Positions 61,295-64,000 of a DNA stretch of 64,000 nt are shown here, piece by piece. The notes below the pieces were generated by a model. The model had not been told where the DNA came from. It worked only from the letters and a program-made list of their open reading frames with translations, and searched no databases. Source of the stretch: Chlorokybus atmophyticus (Eukaryota; Streptophyta; Chlorokybophyceae; Chlorokybales; Chlorokybaceae). The first letter of the stretch is position 1; each line of letters begins with the position of its first letter. The DNA lies in assembly GCA_009103225.1 (NCBI GenBank), contig RHPI01002438.1:1150812-1214811 (forward strand). The letters are read 5' to 3'. The position numbers and the translations under genes were made by a program.

Positions 61295-63994
61295 CAAACA
61301 GTGGTTGCTTTGACAGTCGTTGACGGTCTGCGATTGTCAATGCCAACATTGTCAGTCTGTGTGACTGCCAAAGTGATATGGACAGTCGAGACTGTGTAGT
61401 GGACAGCATAAAGTGGACATCTCTACGGATGTCAATGCCAGCACGTACCTGTAAACCAGGCCGTCCCTCATGTAGGCTTTGTAGTCACGCAATGTCCGCC
61501 GCGACTTGGTGTGGATGGCAATGTTCTCTTGTGTGCAGATGCATCCGAACAAGGCGTCGTTCCCTACGTGCTGAATGCTGCCTCGTCCAATCAATTTGCC
61601 TTTCTCTTTGATGTGCTGAGAGTGTGCCAAGGTGGGATATGCTTCCACAAGAGCCCATATCTCCTCTGCGTGTCTGATTGTAGCCACCTTATACCAGGTG
61701 GACCCGTTGAATTCTGTTTTACTGATTGCAGACAGTGCATTGACGACACTGTGGTGGAGCAGCAGGCCTGACCTCTAATCATTACGCATGACGCAAAAGA
61801 GTCGCACAAACCATCTCGTGACAGATCGCTTCATGAAGCTGATCGTATTACCTGTTGTTGGATGAGGTGTTGACATACAGCTTCACATGGCTTAAAGGCG
61901 TAGCACCAGAACACATCATGGTGGCCATGTCGACGGATGTTATCAAGCAGGTGGCAAGTTCCCGCAATGTGCTCCAGACCCTTCTTGTTAGTGCCAAAGC
62001 AGATCTCACTGTTCACCTTCCAGTACCTGAGCAATGCATCAGCGAGCTTCAGATGGCCGGAATCCCAACCCATGCGGCGCGAGATGTCATGTCGGAGGCA
62101 CATGACGAGGTCTCTCCTTTCTTCGCTTAGCAGCTTGTGAGAACATGAGGCACAGCAAACTGCACAAAGAGCTGGTGCTGCTGCGCCTTCCACCATCCAA
62201 GGCGACGGCTGAGGCCATGTGGCCAGCGGTTACCATGCCTCAACTCCCTAGACCGTGCGTTTCTCATCACAGTTAGCCGACTGTCAATCTCAGCCTTGCT
62301 AACATGCTCGTCGCCACCATCCATCAGAGTGCAGGCTGTCAAGCTCTTGGCCAGTCCTTCGGCTAGCGTGTGCATGGTATCAAAGACCATGTCCTGGCAT
62401 GGGTTAAACTTGTACATCCGCCAAAGCCTCCACAAAGGCGACAGCCCGTTGACGCTATACTTCTTGGCTTTTTCTTTGTTGCGATAGGGATCTTCTGTGC
62501 TTTCAACTTCATCATACAGCTGGTATGTGGCCTCTGCAGTTCTTTTGGCAAATGGATGGCGACTGTGGTAGCGGTTGCTAGCGTAGTGGACATTGCTCCG
62601 AGTTTCTTCAACAACATCGTCGCCAGTGCTAGGATTTTGAGTGACCTTTTTGGTAACAATCGAGTACCGGATATGAGTTGTCAGCAGGCAACAAGCCCTG
62701 CAACCGCATAAGCTGCCATTCTTGAATTGCCCCATCTCGCTTTGAGCGGGATAGTCACCGGCTATGTTCATAACAGAGGAAAACCTTTTCACCTGCAAAA
62801 CCCGTTGCATCAGGACGCATTGCTTTGTGGGCAGCGCGTGTGAAGCTATGCGCAGGACACAATCGCGACTGTCAACACGGACTGTCCCGTACATTAGACA
62901 GCTGCACTGCAAAGATAGTCGCTTGTGACAGTCGCTGATGACAGTCTTCTCAACGCTCGATTGACTCATAAAAGGTGGCAACCAATGAAGTGCATAACTG
63001 TGACAGTCGTTTTTGATAGCCCTCAATGGACTGTGCTTACTCTGCTCGATTCATTACAATGGGTATTAAGTTGACAGGCGATGTCGATAGTCACATTCAT
63101 AACACAGCATTGCGCACGAGGTCTTCTGAACAGATGTATCAAGCGTACCGGCCGATCGATGAGGGAGCTTGATGTCCACCTGGCTGGAGTTCAAACCGTA
63201 GAGCGTAGGGAAGCCCATGGCGTACAAATCCTCCAACTCATCCAGCATGGGCTTCATAAACGGGTTTAGACAGTCCTTGTCAGCGTCGAGTAGCTCGTCA
63301 ACTGGGACAAACATCACGGGCATAATGGAAGAAGCCTGTGAGATGACGCGCTTGCCTCCGTTGAGTACAACAACGTTGATGACAAGGCTGCTCCGCTTTG
63401 TAGTTGATGCGCAGCTAAAACCATCATTGTGCAGCATGAGCGCAATGTTGCGCGGGTCTCCAATACACTGCTGCGCAGCCTCTTCATTGTCATAGGAGCA
63501 TTCGCAATGCCATTTCTGATAACCATCCCTGTGCTGGGACATGTTAATATCATTATTGTAGCGTCCACAATCGCATTATTGGCAGAGGAATGGTCTTCGT
63601 GCAGTCCCCAAAAGAATACAGCTTTCTCCACTTGCTGCCATGCCAATCTTCCCATTCAGGCACTGGGGGCTGGTTAGCTGACACGTCGAGCCAGGTGTCT
63701 TTGTCTCGCCAAGCAGCAAGGGGTTTTATGCAACAGAAGGTACTTGCAGCCACGGACCGAGCCTTGGACCAATGGGTGTCACAGAAAGTCAATGCACTCC
63801 TTGCGCGTGCGCCCGCAGTGGCCTCCGCACGGCTGTTTCCACAAGCGCTTCACAAGCTTGTGGCGACTGTCATCTGCCTCGTAGCTGTCCTCACTGTCAT
63901 CAAACCCGGATGGGTAAGCATTTGGAAAGAGATGACTGCATCTCGTGCATGCTGTATATCTCTGCGACTCTGGCATTTCGATGGAAGTCAGCAA
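60455..63994 (-). CDS. TNP2-type CACTA transposase, multi-exon
   Basis: Minus-strand exons, limits approximate: 63994-63779 (CTRCSHLFPNAYPSGF), 63740-63595 (WEDWHGSKWRKLYSFG), 63545-63135 (NIALMLHNDGFSCASTTKRS, MFVPVDELLDADKDCLNPFM, LDELEDLYAMGFPTLYGLNS), 62790-62145 (CGCRACCLLTTHIRYS, SVNGLSPLWRLWRMYKFNPC, MVFDTMHTLAEGLAKSL), 62125-61850 (LLDNIRRHGHHDVFWCYAF), 61690-61440, 61170-60895 and 60848-60470. The motif order (DGF/S block, L.PL..EL, SPLWRL..DTMH, and the RRHG..W.YAF block near the C-terminus) is that of EnSpm TNP2 transposases, which cut and paste the element. Exons look largely open, but splice joins were not all resolved, so whether it is intact is undecided. Confidence 0.75.
61220..61291. 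repeat. compound (GT)n(GA)n microsatellite in transposase intron
   Basis: About 13 GT followed by about 23 GA units on the plus strand. Read on the minus strand it is a CT-rich tract just before coding sequence (MRDRKDAVMLDGSRPAIVSK), so it may serve as the polypyrimidine tract of an intron. Confidence 0.85.
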
Positions 63995-64000
63995 TGCATC

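Larger units (their letters stand above)
54931..64000 (-). mobile_element. CACTA/EnSpm-like DNA transposon (extends beyond window)
   Basis: Supported by a TNP2-type transposase (60455-63994, -), accessory genes on both strands, a dense palindromic cluster at the left side, and many GACTGTCA-type motifs in non-coding parts. Its left side interrupts element 6 gag near 54930. I cannot read a CACTA terminal inverted repeat with confidence, and the right end is outside the window. Confidence 0.75.

Overview
The window is eukaryotic nuclear DNA: spliced genes with GT-AG and some GC-AG introns, kilobase-scale microsatellites and nested LTR retrotransposons. A green, probably streptophyte, alga is suggested by a nuclear rbcS gene with a transit peptide and the short (land-plant-type) betaA-betaB loop, an ACT-domain STY8/17/46-type protein kinase, and a plant-type SPRING (C12orf49) homologue. 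The species cannot be fixed from this sequence. I saw no rRNA, tRNA or CRISPR array.

Host genes lie in the first 15.4 kb: a five-exon SPRING-family gene (864-2769, +), an unrecognised conserved-looking ORF (3278-4201, -) next to a three-exon YbeY endoribonuclease (4207-5047, -), a 13-exon ACT-domain Raf-like kinase (8809-12431, +) and a two-exon rbcS (14597-15371, -). The rbcS product ends in a Gly/Tyr/Gln/Ser low-complexity tail that normal small subunits lack. A (TC)n array of about 570 bp and a (GT)n array of about 3.2 kb, the latter ending at an N, interrupt the region.

From 19.7 kb onward the DNA is mostly mobile elements. Element 1 (19673-25383, -) is a Ty3/gypsy chromovirus with both LTRs and a chromodomain, broken by a few stops. 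Element 2 (32094-35990, +) is a relative cut off in pol. Between them are hairpins, tandem repeats and two spliced genes of transposon type (27998-29788, -; 30318-32067, +). Element 3 (about 35990-40185, +) is a gag-only LTR element. Element 4 (40330-41125, -) is an RNase H fragment.

Elements 5 (41126-49190, +) and 6 (49215-54930, -) are the most notable part. They are gypsy-type elements whose polyprotein carries a C5-cytosine DNA methyltransferase between protease and reverse transcriptase. Element 5 also ends its integrase with a canonical PHD finger, so one retroelement encodes a DNA-methylation writer and a probable histone-mark reader. Element 6 keeps the same methyltransferase in decayed form and is truncated inside RT.

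The right end (about 54930 to the window edge) is a CACTA/EnSpm-like DNA transposon. It has a multi-exon TNP2-type transposase (-), accessory genes on both strands, a cluster of ACCATG/CATGGT palindromes at its left side and many dispersed GACTGTCA motifs. It appears to have landed in the gag region of element 6.
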